A DNA stretch of 64,000 nt. Source: VBDM01 sp035499735. Lineage in GTDB: Bacteria; Pseudomonadota; Gammaproteobacteria; Burkholderiales; SG8-39. Made by a program: the position numbers and the translations under genes. The notes beneath the pieces are model-generated. The model had not been told where the DNA came from and did no database searches. It saw only the letters and a list, made by a program, of their open reading frames with translations. Every line of letters starts with the position of its first letter. Position 1 is the stretch's first letter. The DNA lies in the NCBI GenBank assembly GCA_035499735.1, contig DATJYC010000043.1, forward strand, positions 1 to 64,000, given 5' to 3'. Below are positions 8,281 to 16,109 of this stretch, one piece after another.

Positions 8281-9240
8281 GTGCGGTTCCTGACGATCCT
8301 CGCGGCGCTGGTTTCCGGCGCCGCTCTGGCGCAGAGCCCCGACTACCCGAGCCGCACGGTGCGCATCGTGGTGCCGCTCACTGCGGGCGGCAACCTCGAC
8401 ATCGTCGCGCGGACCGTCGCCGAGCACATCGCCAAAGGCCTGGGCCAGCCGGTGCTCGTCGAGAACCGGCCGGGCGCGTCCAGCCTCGTCGGCACGCAGT
8501 TCGTCGCCAAGGCCGCCCCCGACGGCTACACCCTGCTCGCGATCGCCAACACGTTCGCGACCGTTCCGCTCGTCGTCGCCGATCCCGGCTACGACCCGCT
8601 GAAGGATTTCGCAGGCGTGACGCTCACCTGCCTTGTGCCTCAGGTGCTGGTCGCCAACCCCGCGTTCCCGGCTCGCTCGGTGAAGGAGCTGATCTTGCTG
8701 GCCCGTTCCGAGCCCGGAAAGATCTCGTACGCCTCGTCGGGCAACGGCTCGACCGGCCACATGGCGGCCGAGCTCTTCAGCCGCCAGGCCGGGATCAGCA
8801 TGCTGCACGTGCCCTACAAGGGCAACTCGCAGGCGCTCGTCGACGTGATCGGCGGGCAGGTCACGCTGATGTTCGACCAGGTGAGCACCTCCACGCCCCA
8901 GATCCGGGCAGGCAAGGTGCGCCCGCTGGCGGTGACCAGCCTGAAGCGCTCGCCGCTGCTTCCGGACGTACCGACTGTGGACGAGTCGGGCGTCGCCGGG
9001 TACGAGGACGTCACCTTCAACGGCCTCGTCGCTCCCGCCGGAACGCCCCACGAGATCCTGGTTCGCGTGAACCGCGCAGTGGCCGCCGCCGTGAGCGAGA
9101 CGGATCTCTACAGGCGCTTCATCGAGCGCGGCATCGAGCTGAAGGCGAGCGCATCCCCGGAGGAATTCGGCGCCTACATCAGGGCGGAAGCCGAGAAGAA
9201 GGCGCGCCTGGCTCGCGAAGCCGGCATCAAACCCGAGTAG
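8281..9240 (+). CDS. Bug/TctC-family periplasmic solute receptor
   Basis: This 319-aa exported receptor starts at GTG 8281, directly after the preceding Bug stop. A longer open frame exists, but its extra 37 residues are a frame-shadow of the upstream gene, and the signal peptide (about 1-17, ending GAALAQ) begins at the GTG. Landmarks are YPSRTVRIVVPLTAGGNLD, RPGASSLVGTQFVAKAAPDGYTLL, YDPLKDFAG, HVPYKGNSQ and LPDVPTVDESG. It is only moderately similar to its upstream neighbour, so the pair is not a recent tandem copy. The ligand is probably an organic acid. Confidence 0.9.
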   Translation: MRFLTILAALVSGAALAQSPDYPSRTVRIVVPLTAGGNLDIVARTVAEHIAKGLGQPVLVENRPGASSLVGTQFVAKAAPDGYTLLAIANTFATVPLVVADPGYDPLKDFAGVTLTCLVPQVLVANPAFPARSVKELILLARSEPGKISYASSGNGSTGHMAAELFSRQAGISMLHVPYKGNSQALVDVIGGQVTLMFDQVSTSTPQIRAGKVRPLAVTSLKRSPLLPDVPTVDESGVAGYEDVTFNGLVAPAGTPHEILVRVNRAVAAAVSETDLYRRFIERGIELKASASPEEFGAYIRAEAEKKARLAREAGIKPE

Positions 9241-9252
9241 TACCATCTCGGC

Positions 9253-10353
9253 GTGAAGCAGACTCAGGCTCGGCGGGTTCTCCAGCGCATCGGCGAAGTG
9301 ATCACCCGGGACACCGGAAAGGCGCTCAGCGCCGCCGGTACCGCGGAAATCGAGAAGGCGCTCCAGGGTCTTGATCCCCACGCCCAGACCCTGCCCCCGG
9401 GCGCGAGCCAGGAATTCCCGAGCCGCGAAGTCACGATCCTGCTCGCAGACCTGCGCGGCTTCACCGCCATCGCCGCGTCGCACCCCGCAGGCATCGTCAT
9501 ACAGCTGCTCAACCCCTGCCTCATCAAGATGAGCGAGATCATCTTCAGGCACCAGGGAACCATCGACAAGTTCATGGGCGACTCGATCATGGTTCTGTTC
9601 GGCGCGCCGGTCAGCCGCGAGGATGACGTCAAGCGCGCCCTCGCCTGCGCCGTGGAGATGCAGATGACCATGAACACGCTCAACCTCGCCCACAAGGACC
9701 AGGGGATGCCGGAGCTGTTCATGAGCATCGGCATCAACACCGGGACGGTGCTCGCCGGGACGCTCGGCTCGGAGCGCTACTCGGAGTACACCGTGATCGG
9801 CGACGAGGTGAACCTGGCTTCGCGCATCGAGGCATTCAGCCTGCGCGGGCAGGTGCTCATCAGCCAGAGCACCTTCGAGCGCTGCAAGGACTTCGTCGAG
9901 ACGAACGCTCCGATGGAGATTCACGTGAAGGGCAAGCCCCAGCCGGTCAGCCTGCGCGAGGTCGTGTCGATCCCCTCGCTCGCGCTGAAGGTGCCGCGGC
10001 AAGAGATCCGCCGCAGCCATCGCATAGAGGTGAAGCTCCCCTTCCGCTACCACGGCATCGAGCACAAGATCGTCCTGCCCGAGATCCACTCGGGCACCAT
10101 CCGCGACATCGGCTACCACGGCATGCTGCTCGAGGTGGAGCGGGAGCTGCCTCTTTACTCCGAGATCAAGATGGATTTCGACCTGCCGCTCGTCGATTAC
10201 CAGGCCGCCAACGTGTACGCCAAGGTCGTCGGCCTGAAGAAGGCGAAGGACGGGCGCAACCGCGTGGGCATCGAGTTCACCGTCGTGCCTCCCGAGACGA
10301 ACACCAAGATACAGCTGTTCGTGCAGCTCCTGATCTTCACCAACCTCAGCTGA
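9253..10353 (+). CDS. Class III adenylate/guanylate cyclase fused to a PilZ domain
   Basis: A 366-aa soluble protein. The cyclase domain (about 55-235) has both metal aspartates (D66 in LLADLRGF, D110 in KFMGD), a Lys at 106, and Thr180 before VIGDEVNLASR, as in adenylate rather than guanylate cyclases. Transition-state Asn187 and Arg191 are also present. The C-terminal third is PilZ-like: RRSHR at 253-257 matches the RxxxR motif, and DIGYHG at 285-290 matches D/NxSxxG with Gly replacing Ser. The protein could make cAMP under c-di-GMP control. The start is GTG 9253, the first codon preceding the coiled N-terminus. Confidence 0.85.
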   Translation: MKQTQARRVLQRIGEVITRDTGKALSAAGTAEIEKALQGLDPHAQTLPPGASQEFPSREVTILLADLRGFTAIAASHPAGIVIQLLNPCLIKMSEIIFRHQGTIDKFMGDSIMVLFGAPVSREDDVKRALACAVEMQMTMNTLNLAHKDQGMPELFMSIGINTGTVLAGTLGSERYSEYTVIGDEVNLASRIEAFSLRGQVLISQSTFERCKDFVETNAPMEIHVKGKPQPVSLREVVSIPSLALKVPRQEIRRSHRIEVKLPFRYHGIEHKIVLPEIHSGTIRDIGYHGMLLEVERELPLYSEIKMDFDLPLVDYQAANVYAKVVGLKKAKDGRNRVGIEFTVVPPETNTKIQLFVQLLIFTNLS

Positions 10354-10361
10354 AGGATGGA

Positions 10362-11327
10362 ATGAGCCTCCGCGCCGCTCTGTCGATCGGGCTCGCGCTC
10401 GCGGCCTGGGTCGACGTTGCCGCGGGCGAGCCGGCCTACCCGGCCCGGCCCATCCGCTCCGTCATGACCGTTGCCGGCGGCGCCGACATCATCGCGCGCC
10501 TGGTCGCGCAGGGAGTCGCCGGCTCGCTGGGTCAGCCGGTCGTCGTCGAAACCCAGAGCGGCGCGGGCGGCGCGATCGGCGCCGAAGCGGTGGCGCGGGC
10601 GGCGCCCGACGGCTACACCATCATGCTCACCTCCGCCAGCGCGCTGGTCATGAACCGTTTTCTGTCCAAGAGCGCACGCCTCGATCCGCTCAAGGATTTC
10701 ACGCCGATCACCAAGGCCTTCGAGACCATTGCCGTGGTGGTCACGACCCCCGCGCAGCCGTTCGCGTCGATGCGCGAGCTCATCGCCTACGCAAAGCGCA
10801 ACCCGGGCAAGCTGTCCTACGGCACGTCGGGCGTCGGCACAACGCACCACCTCTCCGGCGAGTCGATCCACCTGCTCACCGGTATCGACTGGGTCCACGT
10901 GCCCTACAAGGGCGGGCCGCCGGTGCTCACCGATCTCGTCGGCGGGCGAATCCAGGTGGGATTCAGCGTCCTCGCCACAGCCGCGCCCTTCGTCGCCTCG
11001 GGCAAGGTGAAGCTCCTCGCCGTCAACGGGACGAAGCGTTACCACGTCATCCCCGACGTGCCGACCGTAAGCGAGCAGCTGCCCGGGTACGAGCCGCCCC
11101 CGACCTGGGCCGGCTACTTCGGTCCCGCCGGGATGCCGCCGGCCGTCGTGAGCCGGCTGCACGACGAGATCGTGCGCGTGCTCGAATTGCCCGCAGTGCG
11201 CGCCAAAGCCGAGGAGATCGGCTTTCCGATCGCGACCAGCACCCCCGAGGAACTCAACGCCACGATCCGCCGCGACGTCGAGCACACGGCCGGGATCGTC
11301 GAGGCGATCGGGATCAGGCCGGAATGA
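10362..11327 (+). CDS. Bug/TctC-family periplasmic solute receptor
   Basis: A 321-aa receptor with a signal peptide (about 1-22, ending VAAGEP). The usual block after YPARPIRSVMTVAGGAD is slightly unorthodox, lacking the IVP run. It is followed by SGAGGAIGAEAVARAAPDGYTI, LDPLKDFTPITKA, HVPYKGGPP and IPDVPTVSEQ. Its stop overlaps the start of the next gene by four bases (ATGA), and a third gene follows nine bases later. This receptor therefore probably delivers the substrate of the 11324 and 12341 enzymes, plausibly an aromatic dicarboxylate. This assignment is inferred from context. Confidence 0.88.
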   Translation: MSLRAALSIGLALAAWVDVAAGEPAYPARPIRSVMTVAGGADIIARLVAQGVAGSLGQPVVVETQSGAGGAIGAEAVARAAPDGYTIMLTSASALVMNRFLSKSARLDPLKDFTPITKAFETIAVVVTTPAQPFASMRELIAYAKRNPGKLSYGTSGVGTTHHLSGESIHLLTGIDWVHVPYKGGPPVLTDLVGGRIQVGFSVLATAAPFVASGKVKLLAVNGTKRYHVIPDVPTVSEQLPGYEPPPTWAGYFGPAGMPPAVVSRLHDEIVRVLELPAVRAKAEEIGFPIATSTPEELNATIRRDVEHTAGIVEAIGIRPE

Positions 11328-12331
11328 GCAAGCTGCGCCTCTCGATGATGGTCGGCGACTACGAGATCGTGCGCGCGCTCAAGGACGGCACCGTCAGTCC
11401 CAAGGGCATCGAGCTCGTCATCGCGGAGTATCCCGGCACTCGCGTCATCCACGACAAGGTGGCGAGCGGCGAAGCGAGCGACATCAACGAGTTCAACGCC
11501 GGAGCCTACGTCGTCCAGAGGCGCCGCGGGCGGGACGATTTCACCGCGCTTCCGGTGTTTCTGCACCGCCGCTTCCGCCACGGCTTCGTGTTCGTCAACC
11601 GGTCGAAGGGCATCGCGAAGCCCGCGGACCTCGTCGGCCGCCGGGTCGCCTGCCGCACGCTGGGCGCTGCGGCGAACTACTGGATCCGCGGCCATCTCGA
11701 GGAGGATTTCGGGGTGGCGCACCGCTCGATCACCTGGGTGATCGAGAGCGAGGACGACGCGTCGCGACAAGCGCCCGCCGACCTGCAGATCGAGCGCCTG
11801 CCGCGCGGCAAGGACGTGGAGGCGATGCTGCTCGCCGGCGAGGTGGATGCGATGATCGCGCCCAACGTGACGCGAATGATCGCACAGGGCGACCCGCGCG
11901 TCGGGCGCCTGTTCCCGAACTATCGGGAGATCGAGGCCGCTTTCCACGCGCGTACGGGCCTGTTCCCCATCATGCACGTCACCACGCTGCCCTCGAAGGT
12001 CGTCGCGAAGCATCCCTGGGTGGTCGAGAGCCTGGTGCTCGCGTTCGAGGAAGCGAAGCAGCTCGCCTACAAGCGGCTCGCCAACCCGCGCAACGTCCCG
12101 CTTGCGTGGTACTGGAGCTACTGGGAAGAGGAGCGCGCCCGCCTCGGCCCCGATCCCTGGGAATATGGAATGTCGGAGCTGAACCGGCGCAACTTCGGCA
12201 CGCTCGTCGGCTGGGTGCACGCTCAAGTGCTGAGCGGACCGCGCCCGGGACTCGAGGAGCTGTTCCCCGACGAAGCCTTCCGGCTCGAGCTGCCGCTGCC
12301 GCGCATGCACGAGATCGACTACAGGTTCTGA
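11324..12331 (+). CDS. 4,5-dihydroxyphthalate decarboxylase-like protein (substrate-binding fold)
   Basis: A 335-aa protein resembling Pht5/OphC-type 4,5-dihydroxyphthalate decarboxylases, which use a periplasmic-binding-protein fold in the cytoplasm. Supporting segments are KGIELVIAEYPG, ASDINEFNAGAYVVQ, PVFLHRRFRHGFVFVN and GRRVACRTLGAAANYWIRGHLEE. The C-terminal GPDPWEYGMSELNRRNFGTLVGW segment matches the family's aromatic-rich tail. There is no signal peptide, in line with a cytosolic enzyme. It is translationally coupled to the upstream Bug gene and followed by a LigI-like hydrolase. Other family members have no known decarboxylase activity, so the exact substrate is uncertain. Confidence 0.75.
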   Translation: MSKLRLSMMVGDYEIVRALKDGTVSPKGIELVIAEYPGTRVIHDKVASGEASDINEFNAGAYVVQRRRGRDDFTALPVFLHRRFRHGFVFVNRSKGIAKPADLVGRRVACRTLGAAANYWIRGHLEEDFGVAHRSITWVIESEDDASRQAPADLQIERLPRGKDVEAMLLAGEVDAMIAPNVTRMIAQGDPRVGRLFPNYREIEAAFHARTGLFPIMHVTTLPSKVVAKHPWVVESLVLAFEEAKQLAYKRLANPRNVPLAWYWSYWEEERARLGPDPWEYGMSELNRRNFGTLVGWVHAQVLSGPRPGLEELFPDEAFRLELPLPRMHEIDYRF

Positions 12332-12340
12332 CGCCGCCCG

Positions 12341-13207
12341 ATGTCATTGCACGACGGCCAGCCCGACTTCCAGTCGCCCCCCGGCGGCTGCGACGCCCAC
12401 TTCCACGTGTTCGGCCCCGCGCGCCGCTATCCCTACGCCGGCGACCTGCGCTACACGCCGCCGCTCGCCCCGCTCGCCGACTACCTCAAGCTCGCCGCCA
12501 AGCTGGGACTCTCGCGGTTCGTGTTCGTGCAGCCGAGCGCCTACGGCCGCGACAACCGCTGCATGCTCGACGCGATGCGAGAGGTGGGGGTGCGGCAATG
12601 CCGCGGGATCGTCGACATCGACGAGAACGAGCCCGACGCCGAGCTCGAGCGCCTGAACGCGGTCGGCGTGCGCGGCGTGCGCATCAACCTTTCGCCGGTC
12701 AAGCCCTTCGAGTCGGGATTCGCTCCCAAGCTGCTGCCGCGAATCGCCCGGCTCGGCGCGCGCTGCGCCGAGATCGGCTGGCAGCTCGATTTTCTGACGC
12801 CGGGCTGGCTCACCGCCGAGCTGATGCCCACGTTGAAGAAGCTCAAGCTCGACTTCACCCTCGCCCACTTCGGCATGTTCCAGGCGAAGGACGGCGCGGA
12901 CCAGCCCGGGTTCCGCCAGCTGCTCGAGCTCGCGCGCCACGGCGAGCGCCGCTGCTGGGTAAAGCTCACCGGCGTATACCGAATGTCCGCCGCCGGGGGC
13001 TTCGGCGACGTCGCCCCTATGGCGCGCGCGCTCGTCGAGGCGGCGCCCGACCGCCTCATCTGGGGAAGCGACTACCCGCACCTCTCCTTCGCGGACAAGG
13101 TGGGCTCGGTCGAGCTGTGGAATCTGCTCGGGCGATGGGCTCCGGACGAGACGACCCGCCGCCGGATCCTCGTCGACAACCCGCAAAGGCTCTTCGGCTT
13201 TTCCTAG
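12341..13207 (+). CDS. Amidohydrolase family 2, 2-pyrone-4,6-dicarboxylate lactonase-like (LigI-like)
   Basis: This 288-aa TIM-barrel hydrolase opens with GGCDAHFHVFGPARRYPYA, the HxH start of the amidohydrolase-2/LigI group. It also has FVFVQPSAYGRDNR, RGVRINLSP, LDFTLAHFGMFQ and WGSDYPHLSF, which carries the late catalytic Asp. LigI hydrolyses 2-pyrone-4,6-dicarboxylate in the protocatechuate 4,5-cleavage route. The start ATG is nine bases after the decarboxylase-like gene. The operon context (Bug, dihydroxyphthalate-type enzyme, lactonase) fits phthalate or lignin-derived acid use. No ring-cleavage dioxygenase is present in the window, so the pathway is incomplete here. Confidence 0.82.
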   Translation: MSLHDGQPDFQSPPGGCDAHFHVFGPARRYPYAGDLRYTPPLAPLADYLKLAAKLGLSRFVFVQPSAYGRDNRCMLDAMREVGVRQCRGIVDIDENEPDAELERLNAVGVRGVRINLSPVKPFESGFAPKLLPRIARLGARCAEIGWQLDFLTPGWLTAELMPTLKKLKLDFTLAHFGMFQAKDGADQPGFRQLLELARHGERRCWVKLTGVYRMSAAGGFGDVAPMARALVEAAPDRLIWGSDYPHLSFADKVGSVELWNLLGRWAPDETTRRRILVDNPQRLFGFS

Positions 13208-13241
13208 TTCTTGCGCGAATCGGGCGTCCCGCGCCATCATG

Positions 13242-13258
13242 TGCACCGCGCTGGTGCA
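13242..13258. promoter_or_regulatory. NtrC-type operator upstream of amtB
   Basis: TGCACCGCGCTGGTGCA fits the enterobacterial NtrC consensus TGCACC-N4-TGGTGCA exactly, within the 19-bp dyad 13241-13259. It lies 28 bases before the amtB ATG. No convincing -24/-12 sigma-54 element was found close by. At this distance the site could act as an operator, or serve a promoter further upstream. Confidence 0.6.
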
Positions 13259-13286
13259 CAGACACCCGCCCCAGGAGGAGAGGATC

Positions 13287-14597
13287 ATGACAAGAACGAC
13301 GCGGCACCGCTTCGCCCTGCTTGCCCCCCTTTTCTTGTACGTGCCGCTCGCCGCGGCAGCGGAGCCACCCAAGCTCGATGCGGCAAACACGGCGTGGATG
13401 CTGACCGCGTCGCTCCTGGTGCTCTTCATGACGCTGCCCGGACTCGCGCTCTTCTACGCGGGGCTGGTGCGCTCGCGCAACGTGCTCTCGGTCATGATGC
13501 AGTGCTTCGCGATCACCTGCGTGGTGACGCTCGCCTGGGTGGTCTGCGTCTACAGCATAGCCTTCGGGGACGGCGGCGCGAGCAACGCCTGGTACGGCGG
13601 CTTCGCCAAGTCCCTTCTCACCGGCGTCGACTTCAAGGCGGTCCGGCCCGGCACGACGATCCCCGAGACCGTGTTCGCGATGTTCCAGCTCACCTTTGCG
13701 ATCATCACGCCGGCGCTGGTCCTCGGTGCCTACGCCGAGCGCGTGAGGTTCTCGGGCATGCTGCTGTTCTCCCTGCTGTGGCTCGTGCTGGTCTACGCGC
13801 CGATCGCACACTGGGTGTGGGGTGACGGCTGGCTCGGCAAGATGGGCATCATGGATTTCGCGGGCGGCACCGTCGTCCACCTGAACGCTGGCATGGCCGC
13901 CCTGGTCTGCGCTGTTTCGCTCGGGCCCCGCAAGGGCTTCCCCGAGACGGCGATGCCGCCGCACAACATGACCATGACGGTGACCGGCGCGGCGATGCTC
14001 TGGGTCGGCTGGTTCGGATTCAACGCGGGCAGCGCGCTGGCTGCGGACGGCGCGGCGGGCATGGCGATGCTGGTGACGCACATCGGCGCCGCGACCGGCG
14101 CCTTCGCCTGGATGGTGTGCGAGTGGCTCCGGTTCGGCAAGCCCTCGGTGCTCGGCATCGTGACCGGCATGGTCGCGGGCCTGGGCACGATCACCCCGGC
14201 CTCGGGATTCGTCGGCCCCATGGGCGCGCTCGCGATCGGCGGGACCGCGGGTGTCGCATGCTTCTTCGCCACCGTGTTCATGAAGCGATCGCTCAAGGTC
14301 GACGACTCGCTCGACGTGGCCCCGGTGCACGGCCTGGGCGGGATCATCGGCACGATGCTCACGGGGGTGTTCGCGTCGGCCTTCTTCGGGGGCGTCGGCT
14401 ATCCCGAGAAGACGACGATGGGCGATCAGGTCCTGGTGCAGCTCTCAGGCGTCCTTGCAACGGCAGCGTGGTCCGGGGCGATCACCTGGATCCTGCTCAA
14501 GCTCACCGACGCGCTTGTGGGCATGCGCGTCGACCCCGAGGACGAGACCGAGGGCCTCGACACGGTGCTGCACAACGAGAAGGGGTACGACCTTTAG
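13287..14597 (+). CDS. amtB: Ammonium transporter AmtB
   Basis: A 436-aa inner-membrane ammonium channel with a cleavable signal peptide (about 1-25, ending LAAAAEP), then eleven helices. Pore landmarks are seen: twin histidines H198 (GGTVVHLNAG) and H348 (DVAPVHGLGG), D190 and the FYAGLVRSRN segment. ATG 13287 is preferred to an upstream in-frame ATG because CCAGGAGGAGAGG precedes it and the signal peptide begins there. Most amtB genes are paired with glnK, but none is adjacent; the gene is monocistronic with its own terminator. Nitrogen control through the NtrC-type box is likely. Confidence 0.95.
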   Translation: MTRTTRHRFALLAPLFLYVPLAAAAEPPKLDAANTAWMLTASLLVLFMTLPGLALFYAGLVRSRNVLSVMMQCFAITCVVTLAWVVCVYSIAFGDGGASNAWYGGFAKSLLTGVDFKAVRPGTTIPETVFAMFQLTFAIITPALVLGAYAERVRFSGMLLFSLLWLVLVYAPIAHWVWGDGWLGKMGIMDFAGGTVVHLNAGMAALVCAVSLGPRKGFPETAMPPHNMTMTVTGAAMLWVGWFGFNAGSALAADGAAGMAMLVTHIGAATGAFAWMVCEWLRFGKPSVLGIVTGMVAGLGTITPASGFVGPMGALAIGGTAGVACFFATVFMKRSLKVDDSLDVAPVHGLGGIIGTMLTGVFASAFFGGVGYPEKTTMGDQVLVQLSGVLATAAWSGAITWILLKLTDALVGMRVDPEDETEGLDTVLHNEKGYDL

Positions 14598-14607
14598 TCG
14601 CTCGCGG

Positions 14608-14633
14608 CGGGGCGGCAGCCCCGCATTTTCTTC
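14608..14633 (+). terminator. Rho-independent terminator of amtB
   Basis: GCGGGGC and GCCCCGC form a perfect 7-bp stem with loop GGCA, followed by ATTTTCTT. It starts 11 bases after the amtB stop codon. Confidence 0.8.
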
Positions 14634-14663
14634 CGGGGCGGTATCTCGTATCATTGCGCCCCT

Positions 14664-15365
14664 ATGGATTTCTCGCACCCTTCCGACTCCCTGATCGCCG
14701 CGTTCGTCGGCGCGCTGGCGACGGTCGTCACCGCCCTGATCCAGCTGCGGATCTCCTGGCGCAAGGAGCTGAAAGAACGCGAGCGCGGCCAGCCGATCAC
14801 CAAGAAATCGAGGCGCGGACCGGTGCTCTTCGTGCTCGCCCTGATGATCGCCGCCGCCGTCGGAGGATTCGCCCTGTCGCAGTACTTCGTCTCGCTGCGC
14901 GCGGGCGATCGCGACGAGCTGCGCGCGGACCTCCAGTCCAAGCTCGCCGAGATCAACGCGACCGCGATGCGGCTCGAGCAGGCGCGCACCAGCGAGCGCA
15001 AGCAGGTCGAGACCGAGGTGCAGCGCGCCGACGCCTCGCGCCTGGGCGACGAGGGCGTGGCCGCGAGCGTGCTGGTCGGACCCTGCAAGGATTGCTCCGA
15101 GCAGAGCTCGATGCGCGTCTCGGTGTGCGCGAGCGTGCCGGCGTCGGCGACGGTGAAGGAAGTGCAGCTCTACATCCGCGCCGACGACAAGCAGCCCTGG
15201 GCCGATGCGCGCGTGCAGCCCGGACAGGAAGCCGGCCAGGCGCGCTTCGCGGAGAAATACTCCGAGCGCCCCGAGGAGGGCGTGAAGCAGGTGTGCCAGG
15301 CGTTCGCGAACTGGAGCCACGAGAAGGCGCGCCTCGCGCGCATCGTCGTCAAGTACGCGCTCTGA
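14664..15365 (+). CDS. Hypothetical membrane protein with coiled-coil and Cys-containing C-terminal domain
   Basis: This 233-aa protein is not recognised. It has a first hydrophobic helix (about 8-27), a basic loop with WRKELKERERG, and a second helix (about 53-71). A charged helical stretch (about 78-130) is likely coiled coil. A C-terminal domain (about 135-233) contains CKDC, a CASV strand and a late Cys. Two helices would place both termini on the same side, and the C-terminal domain looks periplasmic if the positive-inside rule holds for the RISWRKEL loop. It lies between the amtB terminator and a rhomboid protease, all on the same strand. Confidence 0.7.
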   Translation: MDFSHPSDSLIAAFVGALATVVTALIQLRISWRKELKERERGQPITKKSRRGPVLFVLALMIAAAVGGFALSQYFVSLRAGDRDELRADLQSKLAEINATAMRLEQARTSERKQVETEVQRADASRLGDEGVAASVLVGPCKDCSEQSSMRVSVCASVPASATVKEVQLYIRADDKQPWADARVQPGQEAGQARFAEKYSERPEEGVKQVCQAFANWSHEKARLARIVVKYAL

Positions 15366-15403
15366 CCCGGCGCGATCGGAGTCCGCGGGGTAGACTCCGC
15401 CCT

Positions 15404-15985
15404 ATGCCTCCCGTCACCCAGTCGCTGCTCATCGCCAACGTCGTCGTGTTTCTGCTTCAGACGCAGACCGGGACCCTGCTGGACCCGCTCGCATTGTGGC
15501 CGCCGGGCGCGGGGTTCGCGCCCTGGCAGCTCGTGACCTACGGATTTCTCCACGGAAGCTTTGCGCACATCTTCTTCAACATGCTCGGCCTTTGGATGTT
15601 CGGAAGCGACATTGAGCGGCTGTTCGGGTCGCGCTACTTCCTGACCTACTACTTTGCATGCCTCGTGTCCGCGGCGCTGTGCCAGCTCGTCATCGTTTCC
15701 CTCGCGGGCGGCCCCGCTTACCCGACCGTGGGCGCCTCGGGCGCGCTTTACGGGCTGCTGCTCGCCTTCGGAATGTACTTTCCGCGGCGCATGGTGATGC
15801 TGATCTTCCCACCCATCCCGATGCCGGCGCGCGTGTTCGTGATCGTGTTCGGCGGGCTCGAGCTGCTGTACGGGGTGATGGGCACCACCGACGGCGTCGC
15901 GCACTTCGCGCACCTCGGCGGCATGCTCGGCGGCTGGCTGGTGATCCAGTACCGCAGGCGCGGCTTTCCGTTCAGCCGGCGATAG
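15404..15985 (+). CDS. Rhomboid-family intramembrane serine protease
   Basis: A 193-aa six-helix inner-membrane protease. The catalytic dyad is visible: Ser112 in GASGALYG (helix 4) and His170 in HFAHLGGMLGG (helix 6). HGSFAHIFFNML (H50, H55, N59) on helix 2 supplies the oxyanion residues. It would cleave transmembrane substrates within the bilayer. ATG 15404 is the start; the alternative longer frame belongs to another gene's shadow. No obvious substrate is encoded beside it, although the upstream two-helix protein is a candidate by proximity only. Confidence 0.93.
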   Translation: MPPVTQSLLIANVVVFLLQTQTGTLLDPLALWPPGAGFAPWQLVTYGFLHGSFAHIFFNMLGLWMFGSDIERLFGSRYFLTYYFACLVSAALCQLVIVSLAGGPAYPTVGASGALYGLLLAFGMYFPRRMVMLIFPPIPMPARVFVIVFGGLELLYGVMGTTDGVAHFAHLGGMLGGWLVIQYRRRGFPFSRR

Positions 15986-16109
15986 CGCTCCACTTCTTCG
16001 CCATCCACTCCGTCGTGCACGGCGTGTGCGCATACGGCGTGAAAGTCGCGTGCGCCCCCGCAATTCCCGCGCTACCATGATTCCCGCGCCACGCCTTCGG
16101 GCCCAGAAA

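Noticed and set aside
8176..10119. 647-codon open frame on the minus strand opposite the Bug and cyclase genes
   Set aside because: It is Arg/Ala/His/Asp-rich without domain motifs and lies antisense to well-supported genes. Such frames arise by chance in GC-rich coding DNA.
13239..13286. Alternative amtB start at 13239
   Set aside because: The extra 16 residues overlap the NtrC box and the signal peptide begins at ATG 13287 after AGGAGG.
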